This document shows, piece after piece, positions 11,400 through 24,156 of a DNA stretch of 64,000 nt; position 1 is the stretch's first letter, and every line of letters starts with the position of its first letter. Below the pieces are notes generated by a model. That model searched no databases, was not told the DNA's origin, and saw nothing but the letters and a program-made list of their open reading frames with translations. The stretch spans positions 30,865,198 to 30,929,197 of the forward strand of contig NC_083577.1 of assembly GCF_027579695.1 (NCBI RefSeq), in the 5' to 3' direction. Position numbers and translations under genes: made by a program. The stretch is from Neoarius graeffei. Lineage: Eukaryota > Chordata > Actinopteri > Siluriformes > Ariidae.

Positions 11400-11581
11400 A
11401 TAGTTATCAGATTTTAGCCACAGTAGCTACGCTCCATAAAAAAAAGACTACATATTCCATGTCGCGTTTATTATACGTCACTTCCGTGATGAGATTACAG
11501 GTTTCTAGTTGATCTAACAGTATAGATGTAAACCGACAACTGTCACAGAGAAAGTATCCAAAGCGGCTGATTGAAGGAAAG
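11400..11581 (+). promoter_or_regulatory. Probable ubxn4 promoter and 5' UTR
   Basis: The 180 bp upstream of the start codon are unique-looking. At about 11475 they contain ACGTCACTTCCGTGATGA, a CRE half-site joined to an ETS-type CTTCCG core, common in housekeeping promoters. No TATA box is obvious. The transcription start cannot be set from sequence alone. Confidence 0.4.
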
Positions 11582-11663
11582 ATGCGTTGGTTTGAGGGCT
11601 CCATCCCGGCAGCCATTGCCACCTCCAAGCAGCACAGCTCTGTTTTTGTCGTCGTCATTGCAG
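11582..11663 (+). CDS. ubxn4: ubxn4 coding exon 1
   Basis: Starts at ATG 11582 and encodes residues 1-27 plus one base ([16 protein letters not shown]...). The donor is CAG|GTAAAT. The start is chosen because it aligns with the conserved MxWFxGxIPAAIA start of the family. Confidence 0.94.
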
Positions 11664-13564
11664 GTAAATTATTAAAACTCAGACTTCGTGACGCGCAAAA
11701 CTAGCCTGCTAATGCTAACAGCTACGGGAAAGGCCTTGGAAATGTAAATAAAGCTCAGCAAAGAAAGCTGTGCTAATCCAGCTAGCATGTCTGAGGTAAC
11801 AGTGAATCTAAATCTCACAGTTAAATGCACGGAGTTAATAAATTAATAACGTTCGGTGGGAATCTTCATGTCCGCTAGAAAGCACTAAGGTTACGGTGAA
11901 GTAACACGTAGTGCACTATTTGTTCAATATGGAGTGATTTGGAACACAGCCGTAACTGTTGGTTCATCTGCTGGTGCCTTGAATCAGATCATCATCATCA
12001 TCATCCAGAAATCAGGGAAGTAATTAATTAATAAATACAGAAAGGTTTCTAACAAACACGTAATAGCACAGATTAGTTTGTTGTTGATATCAGGGGCTGT
12101 GTCCTAAATACCATATTTCTTCCCTGGTGCAATACAGCAAGAATGCAGCAGAAGTGAATCCAGCCTCGAGGTAGTGCACTACATGTCCAGCAGGAAGTCA
12201 TTCAGGACTAGATATTTGCACCGAGCTGATTTTTCTGTAAGCTTCAAGTGCAGAGAGAAGTGACGCAGACATACATGTCAACCTTTGGTCAATCAAACCT
12301 GTATAACCAACCTCCAAAATCCGTATTTCCCTTATAAAATCCGTATAAGATGCAAATTAAAATAATTTACCTAAAATTTGAATGATAATTAACAATGAGG
12401 GGCGGCACAGTGGTGTAATGGTTAGCGCTGTCACCTCACAGCAAGAAGGTCCTGGGTTCGAGCCCCGGGGCCGGCGAGGGCCTTTCTGTGTGGAGTTTGC
12501 ATGTTCTCCCCGTGTCCGCGTGGGTTTCCTCCGGGTGCTCCGGTTTCCCCCACAGTCCAAAGACATGCAGGTTAGGTTAACTGGTGGCTCTAAATTGACC
12601 GTAGGTGTGAATGTGAGTGTGAATGGTTGTCTGTGTCTATGTGTCAGCCCTGTGATGACCTGGCGACTTGTCCAGGGTGTACCCCGCCTTTCGCCCGTAG
12701 TCAGCTGGGATAGGCTCCAGCTTGCCTGCGACCCTGTAGAACAGGATAAAGCGGCTAGAGATAATGAGATGAGATGAGACATTTCCCACATAATCCTCAC
12801 TAAGGTTTCGGACAGCACTACAAAATGGCGTCCCCACTATATAGTGCATTATATAGTGAGTAGGGAGCGATTTCGGACACAGGGAAAACTTTCGGCTTGA
12901 TTACATCAGCATTCGAAAGCGGGTGCGCGCGTCTTTCGACAACGTTGGCAGATGTCGGTCACTTTGATTTCCGCTGTACGTTTTACTTCCGTCCTACGAT
13001 GTCTCGCACAGGTCTCAGCGAATCTCGTTTACGGCCGTTGCTTTGACATATGGACTGATATATTACAGAGCATATTTCACACACTCATAACTTGCTATAG
13101 CAGCGACAAAATAGCGATCGAAAATGCGTTCCGATATTTAATAAAATGAGAGAAATAGAATTTTGATGCTAAAAAATTTGCCTTCAGTTCTCCTTTTAAG
13201 AACAAATCTATATCCGGATTTCCATGAAGTCGCCTTGTGACAGTGTTAAAAGCGCTTTATAAATAAAATGGAACTGAATTAACAAATATTGTCTTGACCA
13301 CTAGGAGACGATGAGCAGTCCACACAGATGTTATCCAGCTGGGAGGACGAGCGGGTAGCTGAGCTCACCAACAACTGCTTCATTGCCATTAAAGTGGACG
13401 CGAAAAGGTGACGACTTCCAAACAGCTCCTGACTGGACATTTAGTGCACTAAGGCATTATTTTATACCTGAGCTAAAACAGCTGGAAGGAGATGAGGGCA
13501 GCCATTTTGGGAACATGAGATATGTATAGCTGCCAGAATGTTTTTTCATTGTATGAAATGAAAT

Positions 13565-13604
<40 letters not shown>

Positions 13605-14055
13605 GAGACGTGTGTCCAATTTTCACAGATCTGTATCCTTTCTGAACCACAATTAGCATTCAGAAATTGTTCTAGTTTCAGGGATCTGTAAATTCTGCTT
13701 TATAAAACCCCTGATTCTGCTTTAAAAATGGCCAATTCTGCTTTATTTTTCTGTTTTATAACACTAATTAAAAAAAAAGCTCACAAATAAGAAAATACTA
13801 GCAAACATGAGTAAATTTGCAATATTTTTATTGAAACAAAAACAACTCTTAGAACTTATTATGGCTAGAACCTTGCTCAGAACCCTTAGATCAGTACAAA
13901 AATGACATGAATCACGATAGTTGTCCCAGCAGCCTCACAAGATCTTACTCGAGAAGGTGCAGGTCATGCAAAACATCCAAAACCTTTCAAACTATAGGTT
14001 TCATACCATGAACGCTCTTAGTCTACTTTGAATTATACGGCTAGAACAATTCAAT

Positions 14056-14089
<34 letters not shown>

Positions 14090-17000
14090 TTAATCAGTGC
14101 AAAAATAACACGAGATCATACAAGAGAAGAACATGGCATTTTGGTTCAAACCTGACTAAAAACAACAAACACTCTGTGTTTCATATCACAGATTGTTTAC
14201 TTAAACTTGAACTGGATGACTAAAACATTATAACATCTTTCATCGTCACAAACATTATTTACATGGCACAATGTGCTTGTCGTAGCAACCTCCTGAGAGA
14301 AAAACCTGGCATTCTGATTCCAACCCTGTTAAAAACACTGGAAACTTTGTGCTCCATAACACACAGTGTCTACTTAAACTTGAACTGTATGGCTAAAACA
14401 TTATAATAGCGTATCTTTTTTTCACCTGCAAGCGAGGGATTGGGGCACTATGACTCGAATGAGTAGAAATACATGTGTACCTTTTTTTTTTTTTGACCTG
14501 CATGTCATGATCCACGCTGGTTTATGGCATTCAATATGGCAGGCAGATACCGACTCGAATGAGAAGAAATGCACATATAATTCACAGAAATATGGCCATA
14601 TTTCCACGTTGTTTCTACAAAAAATTTAAGATTCTGCTTTTCTGCACCGCTTTTAATATTTCTATCAATTCTGCAAAATTTTCCACTTTGTGGAACCTAC
14701 GGATCCCTGTAGTTTGGTCCAGGATTCATATCGGTCCTAAATTCAGTTAAGATTAGGGGTGTTCACACGGCAACTTTTACTCCGGTGTAGCACCGGGGCT
14801 GCCCCGGTAGAGCGTTCACACGGTACAAAGTGATACCGGTGTCGCCCCTGAAAGCTGCTTAAACCGGTGCAAATCTAACCCTGCTCGGGAGGTGGTTTAA
14901 GAAATTTACTCCGGAGTAAATGCTAGTTTGCGGGGCAGCACCGATATAAAATGGGACGTCTGAGCGCTACAGGGGTAGACTCGCTACGCGCGAGGAGAGT
15001 TGATTATATACGGGCATTGCATAATTTGCATCCTGGTATTTTGCGCTTCCAAAATGGCGAATACCAACAACAACAGAACTGCGTGTCTTCATCCACGTTG
15101 TTTTCCCGGCGCTTGGTGATGCCATGACAACCGGGAAAAGGAAGTACATTTTCACACATGCGCATATTTCATTTCCGCATTATTACTATCGTATAGCACG
15201 GTCGCAAAAACTGCCGTGTGAATGCAAGTGGGGCTGCACCGGTGCTAACACGCTTCTCTCTAGTAAGCAGGTTTGTGACGTGTGAACGCTCCACAAAATT
15301 TACACCGGTGTAAGATATATCGCAACAAAATACAGCATCGATGCAAATATGTGCCGTGTGAACACCCCTATAGTTGACAGACTTTGATTATGTCCTGATA
15401 CATTCGTGTTTTGATGCACTTAACAACATGGCCTCAGTGAGAAAGCCAAAGCTGTTTATCATTGCCTTAACGTTAGTTCCTGGTAGATCCCGTGGTGTGC
15501 ATTCCATCCAGCTTCTTCATAGGTGACAATGGAATTCCCCTGGAGATCATCGCTGGTGGCGTCTCTGCAGAGGAACTGATTAACAGGATAAAGAAAGTCA
15601 AGCAGGTATATACACACACACACACACACACGCATAACGAACAACAACAGTGTTAATTGAAACATTAGAAAACTGTGTTTGTACTAGTGCGTCTCAAACA
15701 ATTAGAATATTGTGAAAAAGTTATTTTTGGTAAGTTAATCCAAAAAGGTAAACTTTCCTATATTCTATATTCATTTGTTCAAGAGAGGACACTATGAACA
15801 ACCTGTTATACAGTGGCATGCAAAAGTTTGGGCACCCTTGCTGAAAATGTCTGTTACTGTGAATAGTTAAAGGACCCATAGCATGGTGGTTTGCTGATGC
15901 TTTAAACGGGCTCGTGGAGGTTTCCGGATGTTATATCCGCAGGCTTTCTCGAAATGAACCCTCAGCACGTAGATATAGCCTCCTGGGAGAAAGCCCCATT
16001 TCAGCCCTTTTCCCAGTGCGTCATTTTGCTAATGAGAAGCAGGAGGCGGGGAAGGGTAGAGGGTGGGGGCGGGCCATGGGGGGAGGGGCTTGACCAAGCT
16101 GCGCGCACACATACTTGCTGCTATCAGCGCCTGTAGCCATGCTGCTAAGACAAAACCTCGTTCTCCCTCGGACTCCTTTCGTAAACTCAACGTGACACAG
16201 AGAACAGAGAGTGAGAGTGTTCGGAGTGGTAGTTTACGAACGTATAATACCCTAGGCTTGAACACGCACTGCATAACCAAAGAGGATAGAAGCAGCAACT
16301 ACAGCAACATATCGCTTATCCAACAGAAGACATGCATTGCGGAGCAATAGTCAAACATAAGCTCATAAGTTACAGTCAATTTCCAGACTAAACTCAGTTT
16401 AACAGAGCATGCTGCATGCTCTTTAGTTTTGTAGCGCAGATTACCTGGCTAACTGCAGGAAGCGGTTAGCTGCACAGCTAATGTAGCCATTGCAAGGCTA
16501 ACGCACCGATTTTAAAACACGGCAAAACGACTTAACAGTTATACACTTACTTGTTCGGTGTTTGTGGCTGATGCGGCAGGGATGCTTGGTACGGACCCAG
16601 GCTTCAGTGACAGTTGATGTGCAAAACCTGCCCTGTACTGTCCCAAGTTGTGGAAACATTCATCAGGAAAATGCTTCCGACAAACATACACCGTCTTAGG
16701 TAGACTCGACGGCGTATTATCGGAGTAAATAAAATTAAGCCACTGCGTCTTCAGGGGCTCTCCCGTCGGCAGTAAAAACAGACTCCTTTCTGTGTTGTCA
16801 CATCCCTGTACAGCGCAATTTCCATGTTTCGCTCGCTTAGGTGGTGCCATGTTGTTGTGTCCTCTATGGTCTCCTCACTACAAAATTGAAGTGATGTATC
16901 TATGGTGGCAACTTTTGAGCTGAGCGGGCAATCCATACAGTGGGTGGGAATCCAGAGGGGGGGCGTGGGGATCACCTCCCTTGCTGACGTAGTAAAGGGA

Positions 17001-18931
17001 AGAGCCTATCAACGCGCCATTTTGACGCGCCATTCTCAAATGTTGACAAAGGGTGGGCATAGTTTGGTTTACACATTATGACATTTCTAGCCGCTGGGGT
17101 GACTTAAGAAGGTCAGAGGAGCTCATTTTAACGTTAAAAAACCTCAGAAAGTGAAAATTTCATGCCATGGGACCTTTAAGTGAGCAGAAGATGAACTGAT
17201 CCCCAAAAGGCGTAAGGGTAAAGATGACACATTTCTTTAATGTTTTCCACAAGATTACATTTTTATTTCCATCATTTCCAGGCGTAAAATACCAAAAAAT
17301 GAAAAGGACCTGAAGCAAAAGTTTGGGCACCTGACATGGTCAGTACTTAGTAACCCCCTTTGGCAAGTATCACAGCTTGTAAACACTTTTTGTAGCCAGC
17401 TAATAATCTTTCAGTTCTTACCTGGGGGATTTTCACACATTCGTCCTTGCAAAAGGCTTCGAGTTCTACAAGTTTCTTGGGCTGTGTTGCATGCACTGCT
17501 CTTTTGAGATCTATCCACAGATTTTCAATGATGTTTAGGTCAGGGGACTGTGAGGGCCAGGGCAAAACCTTCAGCTTGGGCCTCTTGAGGTATTCCATTA
17601 TAGATTTTGAGGTGTGTTTTGGATCATCATCTTATTGTAGGACCCATCCTCTTTTTAACTTCAGCTTTTTTACAGATGGTGTGATGTTTGCTTCCAGAAT
17701 TTGCTGGTATTTATTCGAATCCATGCTTCCCTCGACCAGTGAAATGTGCCCTGTGCCACTGGCTGCAACACAACCCCAAAGCATGATCGATCCACACCCA
17801 TGCTTCAGAGTTGGAGACGTGTTCTTTTCCTGGAATTTGGCGCCCTTTTTTCTCCAAACATACCTTTGCACATTGTGGCCAAAAAGTTCTATTTTGATTT
17901 CATCAGTCCACAGGACTTGTTTCCAAAATGCATCAGGCTTGCTTAGGTGTTCATTTGCAAACTTCAGACGCTGAATTTTGTGGCTAGGACGCAGGAAAGG
18001 TTTTCTTCTGATGACTCTCTCATGAAGGTCATATTTGTTCAGGTGTCACTGCATAGTAGAACAGTGCACCACCACTCCAGGGTCTGCTCAATCTTTCTGA
18101 AGGTCTTTTGCAGTCGAACACGGGTTTTTATTTGCCTTTCTAGCAATCCAACAAGCAGTTCTTTCAGAAAGTTTTCTTCATCTTCCAGACCTCACCTTGA
18201 TCTCCACTGTTTCTGTTAACTGCCATTTCTTAATAACATTACAGCCTGAGGAAACGGCTACCTGAAAACACTTTGCTACGTTCTTGTAGCCTTCTCCTGC
18301 TTTGTGAGCATCAATTATTTTATTTTTCAGAATGCAAGGGAGTCGCTTAGAGGAGCCCATGGCTGTTGATTTTAGGGACCATTTGAGGAGTCAGAGAATT
18401 TTAGTCATGAAAGTGTTCCGGATTTTCCTGGAATTCCGGATTTTTAGATTTTCATGAAAATTCCTCCGGATTTTTTCCGCTAATGACGAAATACCCGGAA
18501 ATCCGGATATTTGACAAAACTCTTGAAAATCTCCGGTTTTCCGAATGGAGAAATTTATTTTTCGGATTTATCGCGTTCCTAGACGCGGCGTAATACTTCG
18601 CATCGTCCTTGCATGGGCGCGATCCTTAAATAGCCCAAACATGGTTCATTGATTAAAGACAGGTGTTCTTTGTTAATGGCGCACGTGCCGGAGCTCGTTA
18701 GGCGCGTGCGCCCAGGGTGCGCCTTCAGGTGCACATGCTAAGGCGCGCAGGACTGACACCGTCCTGCGCAAGCGCAACACAATCGCACTAGAAAGCATGT
18801 TCAAGCTGCCAGTGGAGCTGCAGTCTTTTTAGTTGCGAATTACGAGTATTTTCTCTTGTGTTAATAATTCGCCATGTCAAAACAAGCAAAACTTTCCTCC
18901 TTCTTTCGACGAGAAGAGAGGTAAGCAATTT

Positions 18932-18970
<39 letters not shown>

Positions 18971-21900
18971 GTGTTGGTGCTTGAAAGTTTGTGAACCCTT
19001 TAGAATTTTCTATATTTCTGCATAAATATGACCTAAAACATCATCAGATTTTCACACAAGTCCTAAAAGTAGATAAAGAGAACCCAGTTAAACAAATGAG
19101 ACAAAAATATTATACTTGGTCATTTATTTATTGAAGAAAATGATCCAATATTACATATCTGTGAGTGGCAAAAGTATGTGAACCTTTGCTTTCAGTATCT
19201 GGTGTGACCCCCTTGTGCAGCAATAACTGCAACTAAACGTTTCCAGTAACTGTTGATCAGTCCTGCACACCGGCTTGGAGGAATTTTAGCCCATTCCTCC
19301 GTACAGAATAGCTTCAAATCTGGGATGCTGGTGGGTTTCCTCACATGAACTGCTCGCTTCAGGTCCTTCCACAACATTTCGATTGGATTAAGGTCAGGAC
19401 TTTGACTTGACCATTCCAAAACATTAACTTTATTCTTCTTTAATCATTCTTTGGTAGAACGACTTGTGTGCTTAAGGTCGTTGTTTTGCTGCATGACCCA
19501 CCTTCTCTTGAGATTCAGTTCATGGACAGATGTCCTGACATTTTCCTTTAGAATTCACTGGTATAATTCAGAATTCATTGTTCCATCAATCATGGCAAGC
19601 CGTCCTGGCCCGGATGCAACAAAACAGGCCCAAACCATGATACTACCACCACCATGTTTCACAGATGGGATATGGTTCTTATGCTGGAATGCAGTGTTTT
19701 CCTTTCTCCAAACATAACGCTTCTCATTTCAACCAAAATGTTCTATTTTGGTCTCATCCTTCACAAAACATTTTTCCAATAGCTGTCTGGCTTGTCCACG
19801 TGATATTTAGCAAACTGCAGACAAGCAGCAATGTTCTTTTGGGAGAGCAGTGGCTTTCTCCTTGCAAGCCTGCCATGCACACCATTGTTGTTCAGTGTTC
19901 TCTTGATGGTGGACTCATGAACATTAATATTAACCAATGTGAGAGAGGCCTTCAGTTGCTTAGAAGTTACCCTGGGGTCCTTTGTGACCTCGCCGACTAT
20001 TACACGCCTTGCTCTTGGAGTGATCTTTGTTGGTTGACCACTCCTGGGGAGGGCAACAATGGTCTTAAATTTCCTCCATTTGTACACAATCTGTCTGACT
20101 GTGGATGGGTGGAGTCCAAACTCTTTAGAGATTGTTTTGTAACCTTTTCCAGCCTGATGAGCATCAACAATGCTGTTTCTGAGGTCCTCAGAAATCTCCT
20201 TTGTTTGTACTATTATACACTTCCACAAATATGTGTTGTGAAGATCAGACTTTGATAGATCCCTGTTCTTTAAATAAAACAGGGTGCCCACTCACACCTG
20301 ATTGTCATCCCATCGATTGAAATCACCTGACTCTAATTTCACCTTCAAATTAACTATTAATCCTAGAGGTTCACATACTTTTGCCACTCACAGATCTGTA
20401 ATATTGGATCATTTTCCTCAATAAATAAATGACCAAGTATAATATTTTTGTCTTATTTGTTTAACTGGGTTCTCTTTACCTACTTTTAGGACTTGTGTGA
20501 CAATCTGATGTTGTTTTAGGTCATATTTATGCAGAAATGTAGAAAATTCTAAAGGGTTCACAAACTTTCAAGCACCACTGTGTATATAATATATAATTTT
20601 CCCATCAAAGTTGCATTTTGTAGTTTCGAAGCTAAGTTTTAGTGCTGTTTCTAGAACACATCATCAAGAAAACGTGGAAGAAACAGCAATAATGGAAGAG
20701 CCGGTTTCTAAGCTGCCTAAAACTAGCAATGGTAATTATTTTTTGTTACATAATGTACTCAGGCTGCCAGTCATTGTGTGACACACACACACACACACAC
20801 ACACCCGACGCCCCTGATTTACATGAGAAATTTGGTATTCATTGGTGTGTTTAAATTTACAGACAATACGAACTAATGTAAACAATTGGCTTCAACTCGC
20901 ATAAATATGAATTGGAAATGTTTAGTTCACTTTAGCTTCTGCAAACGCACAGCTCTACTAAAAGATTGATAAACGAGGCTCAGTGTCCCCAACATTGAAA
21001 CCTGAAAGCTTTAGAAACTCTAACAGACCTTTACTTTTTAACAGGACTGTTTTGGGATTTTGCTGAGTTTCCCTTCAACTGTCTGATTTTTTTTCCAAAG
21101 TAATGAACTGTGTAGCAGGAAAATCACTGCGTTTTCTAAATGCACTCCTGAAAATTACTCATTAACTCGGGGAATTAAATTTGATATTTTTGACATATTA
21201 ATCATTAATGTACATGAAAGAAAAAGGCTTAAAATTATAACTTGTTTTAGTGAAAATAAGTACTAAAATGCACTAGAATGCAGGGTTTTGCATGTAATGT
21301 TATTAAAATAGTTTCGGGGGACATTGCCCCCCCATCTTAGTTTGACTTTCAGGTTTTTTTTCTTTGCCCCACTTTCATCTCTAGAATTTATACAGCTTTG
21401 AAATCTGCATCATCTGACCTTTCCTAACGAAGAATTTGAACAAGCCACAGCTCAATAAGCTAATTAAGGTCTGGAACCTTGGTAAAAGTTACCCGAGAAC
21501 TCAAATTTATTGGGGTGCCTAAACTTTCACATGGTGTTCCTTTTCTTTTTTCACTCTCCAATTGTACAAAAAAAAAAATACACAAATCCTGCATAAAACG
21601 CTGAAATGTCTCATCTTTACCTTTATGCCTTTTGGTGATCAGTTCATCTTCTGCTCACTTAACTATTCACAGTAACAGACATTTTCAGCAAGGGTGCCCA
21701 AACTTTTGCATGTCACTGTAGCAGTTGTAACACAAGTGCTGACCGGAACGTTCTTCATGGACATTCAAAATTTGTTCCTTATTAGTTTAAGCATTGTAAT
21801 TGTTGATAAATCAGTGTGGTATAAGAGGAATAAAACAGTTTAGCACCTGCTATTATAGTAAATGGATTATTTTCTGTCCTTGGTTATTAACCCTCTGGGG

Positions 21901-24119
21901 TCTGAGGGTATTTTCTGGCACTCTAATGATTTTGCCATGCTCTGATTTTGTCAATTTCAACAAATCTAAGCAGTATTTTCAAAGTCATATGACTTTTTTT
22001 GTATTCAGCACAAGTTCAGCTCCTAAAATGTCTATGTAGTATGTATGTCATGATTGTACTCTTTTAAAAAAAATAACAGATAAATGAAGATGTTGTAAAA
22101 AGCAGTTTTAGAATTGTGTTGCAGTGTGTGAAAAACATGACCTTACTCATTCTGTCGAACAGTTTTGGTCACTTGAGATGATTCTGTTCAGTCTTAGGAA
22201 TGTATCAGCACAAAAACTTAAATCTGCTCCATTGATTTAGACAATTAACTGGCCATCAGAAAAATGTATGACCTATTGTTTTGGGATAAAGGGTTGGCAG
22301 TGGGAGGGGTATTCAATGAGAAGAGTAAAAAATTCCATTCCATTCAATGAGAGGAGTGAAAACCCCTCCCACTGCCAACTCTTAATCCCATCAGGTCAAG
22401 TCCCAATGGGTCAGGTCATGTTTTTCACACACTCCAACACAGTTCTAAAACAGCTTTTTACAACAGCTTCATTTATCTGGTATTTGACTTTATTTTGGTA
22501 TTTGACTCTATTCAATGTGTCTTGAAATTAACTCTTGTACTATTTTACTCAGTTCAGAGCCACAACCATCTCTGTTTCTCTTACATAATTACTCTGTAAT
22601 TTTGTTCCCACTTCAACTCCAAATTTTACACTCAACTCAAAGTAGAGCAAAATTAACTATTTTTAAGGAAAACGCTTTTAACTCTGGAAAAAATTGCTCG
22701 GCCATTTTTCCTGTGTATGCACTACATCAACCGATCTGCTCATCAGAAATAGAAGAAATATTTACACTTACTGGAGTTGATCTATGGCTGGATCAAGTCG
22801 AAGTTAAAAAAAAAAAAGGCACAGCTGATCATCAGTGTCGCAGTTGTCAAGATTGAATTGAATCGCTGTCCTGAATCATGAAATTAATCATGAATTGAAT
22901 CGCTGTCCTGAATCATCCGAAGCGCACAAAATCCGCATGCCATCTCGCAACAAGTTTTACCTCCAAATAAATAATAAAATCTATGTCTGACAGATTTTAT
23001 CCTGTTTACGGTGGGCGTTCCTGAGAGAAACAAATCGAAACCGAAAGAGTGAAAGTGATTTATCATGCCGTTACCATGTGAATTAGTCTTTTATGAATAC
23101 GCAGGTGAGTGCTCTGCACTCTGACTCTGGTGTGACTGAGGAAGGTGACCAGTTTTATGTTTTATCTAATTTAGGTAATTTAAAAACTATAATATTATTT
23201 GTCAGTGGGCACATAGGAAAGTATAAAGTTTGTCAATATGTTTATCATGCTTGTATGATGATAAATTCATGAAGAGATTTATCTAAATGCATGACCTACT
23301 CATTCTAAGCCTGCTGAGCTTCGCCGGCGAAACTCTCGACCCCAGAGGGTTAAAATTCCCCCTTTTTCTAGTAATACCTTATGCAGTGTGATATCTCCCC
23401 CCCCCCCCCCCCTTTTTCTTTTTTTCCTGCGCCACATTTCTGTCTGATCGTGTCACTGCGTCTCTCTTCCCCTGCTACCTGTATAGATACACACTCAGCA
23501 GACATCCGCTCCGGTTCAGCCGGTCTCAGAGACGTCACTCCAGGCTGAAAGTCCTTCTACTTCTGAAAGCCATTCTGTAGACTCGGATATCGCAACAGGA
23601 AACCCCTCCACTGCTGCTACATCTAAAGGCAAGACCTGTGGAATATCAAACTAAAAGATTTATGCTTGTTGGAACCATGCAAAGCTTCTTCATTTGCATG
23701 TCATGGTTTCGGTTCATTCAAGGCAGAGTTGCTTGGCAGAACCATCAGACCTTTTCACGTTGTCAGATGAAAATTTTCTTAAATTGAACTAGTTTTATTG
23801 TTCCCTTTTTTTTTTTTTTTTAAATCTTTATAGAATCTCTGTCCATGCACATGGAAGAAGCAGGGGCTTCAGGTCATGTGACTCCAGGTGATGATAGAAG
23901 CCAGTCATCAGATGACACATCACCGGCATCTCAGGCAGAGGAGCCCTTGGATACCAAGGTCGAGAGGTAAGTGTTTTGTGTAGGGGTCTCATGGGGCAAT
24001 AAGAACAAAGTATGAATATCAGCAAATCTGCTCAATTTATGCATGACACAAATGTCTCGTGAGATACCTTTTTATAGTGTGATATTATAGGAAGCATGAC
24101 CTTAAGTCCTACAAGAAGC

Positions 24120-24156
<37 letters not shown>

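Larger units (their letters stand above)
18403..21383 (+). mobile_element. hAT-like element inserted in the family A Tc1 copy
   Basis: Left end TAGTCATGAAAGTG and right end, read inverted, TAGAGATGAAAGTG (12 of 14). GAATTT lies at both edges, but the target duplication cannot be set precisely. Two short exons in frame are present (18874-18920, 20655-20731). A family B Tc1 copy (18972-20580) interrupts it. Confidence 0.6.
15811..21718 (-). mobile_element. Tc1-like element (family A), broken by two insertions
   Basis: Ends CAGTGGCATGCAAAAGTTTG and CAAACTTTTGCATGTCACTG, each flanked by TA (15809-15810 and 21719-21720). Removing the Kolobok-like (15871-17175 plus one TTAA) and hAT-like (about 18403-21383) insertions leaves about 1.6 kb, the usual size of a Tc1 element. 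It lies in ubxn4 intron 4, antisense to the gene. Confidence 0.85.

Noticed and set aside
12382-12777. Recurring 60-170-codon ORFs on both strands (for example [13 protein letters not shown] or [20 protein letters not shown])
   Set aside because: They recur at every family 1 SINE copy on both strands and simply reflect the GC-rich, stop-poor SINE body; SINEs are non-coding.
17447-17974. 175-codon + strand ORF, and similar ones at 9406-9672 and 19665-20255
   Set aside because: They are antisense shadows of Tc1 transposase frames.
22884-23066. 60-codon - strand ORF in the piggyBac-like element
   Set aside because: No resemblance to a piggyBac transposase or any motif known to me.
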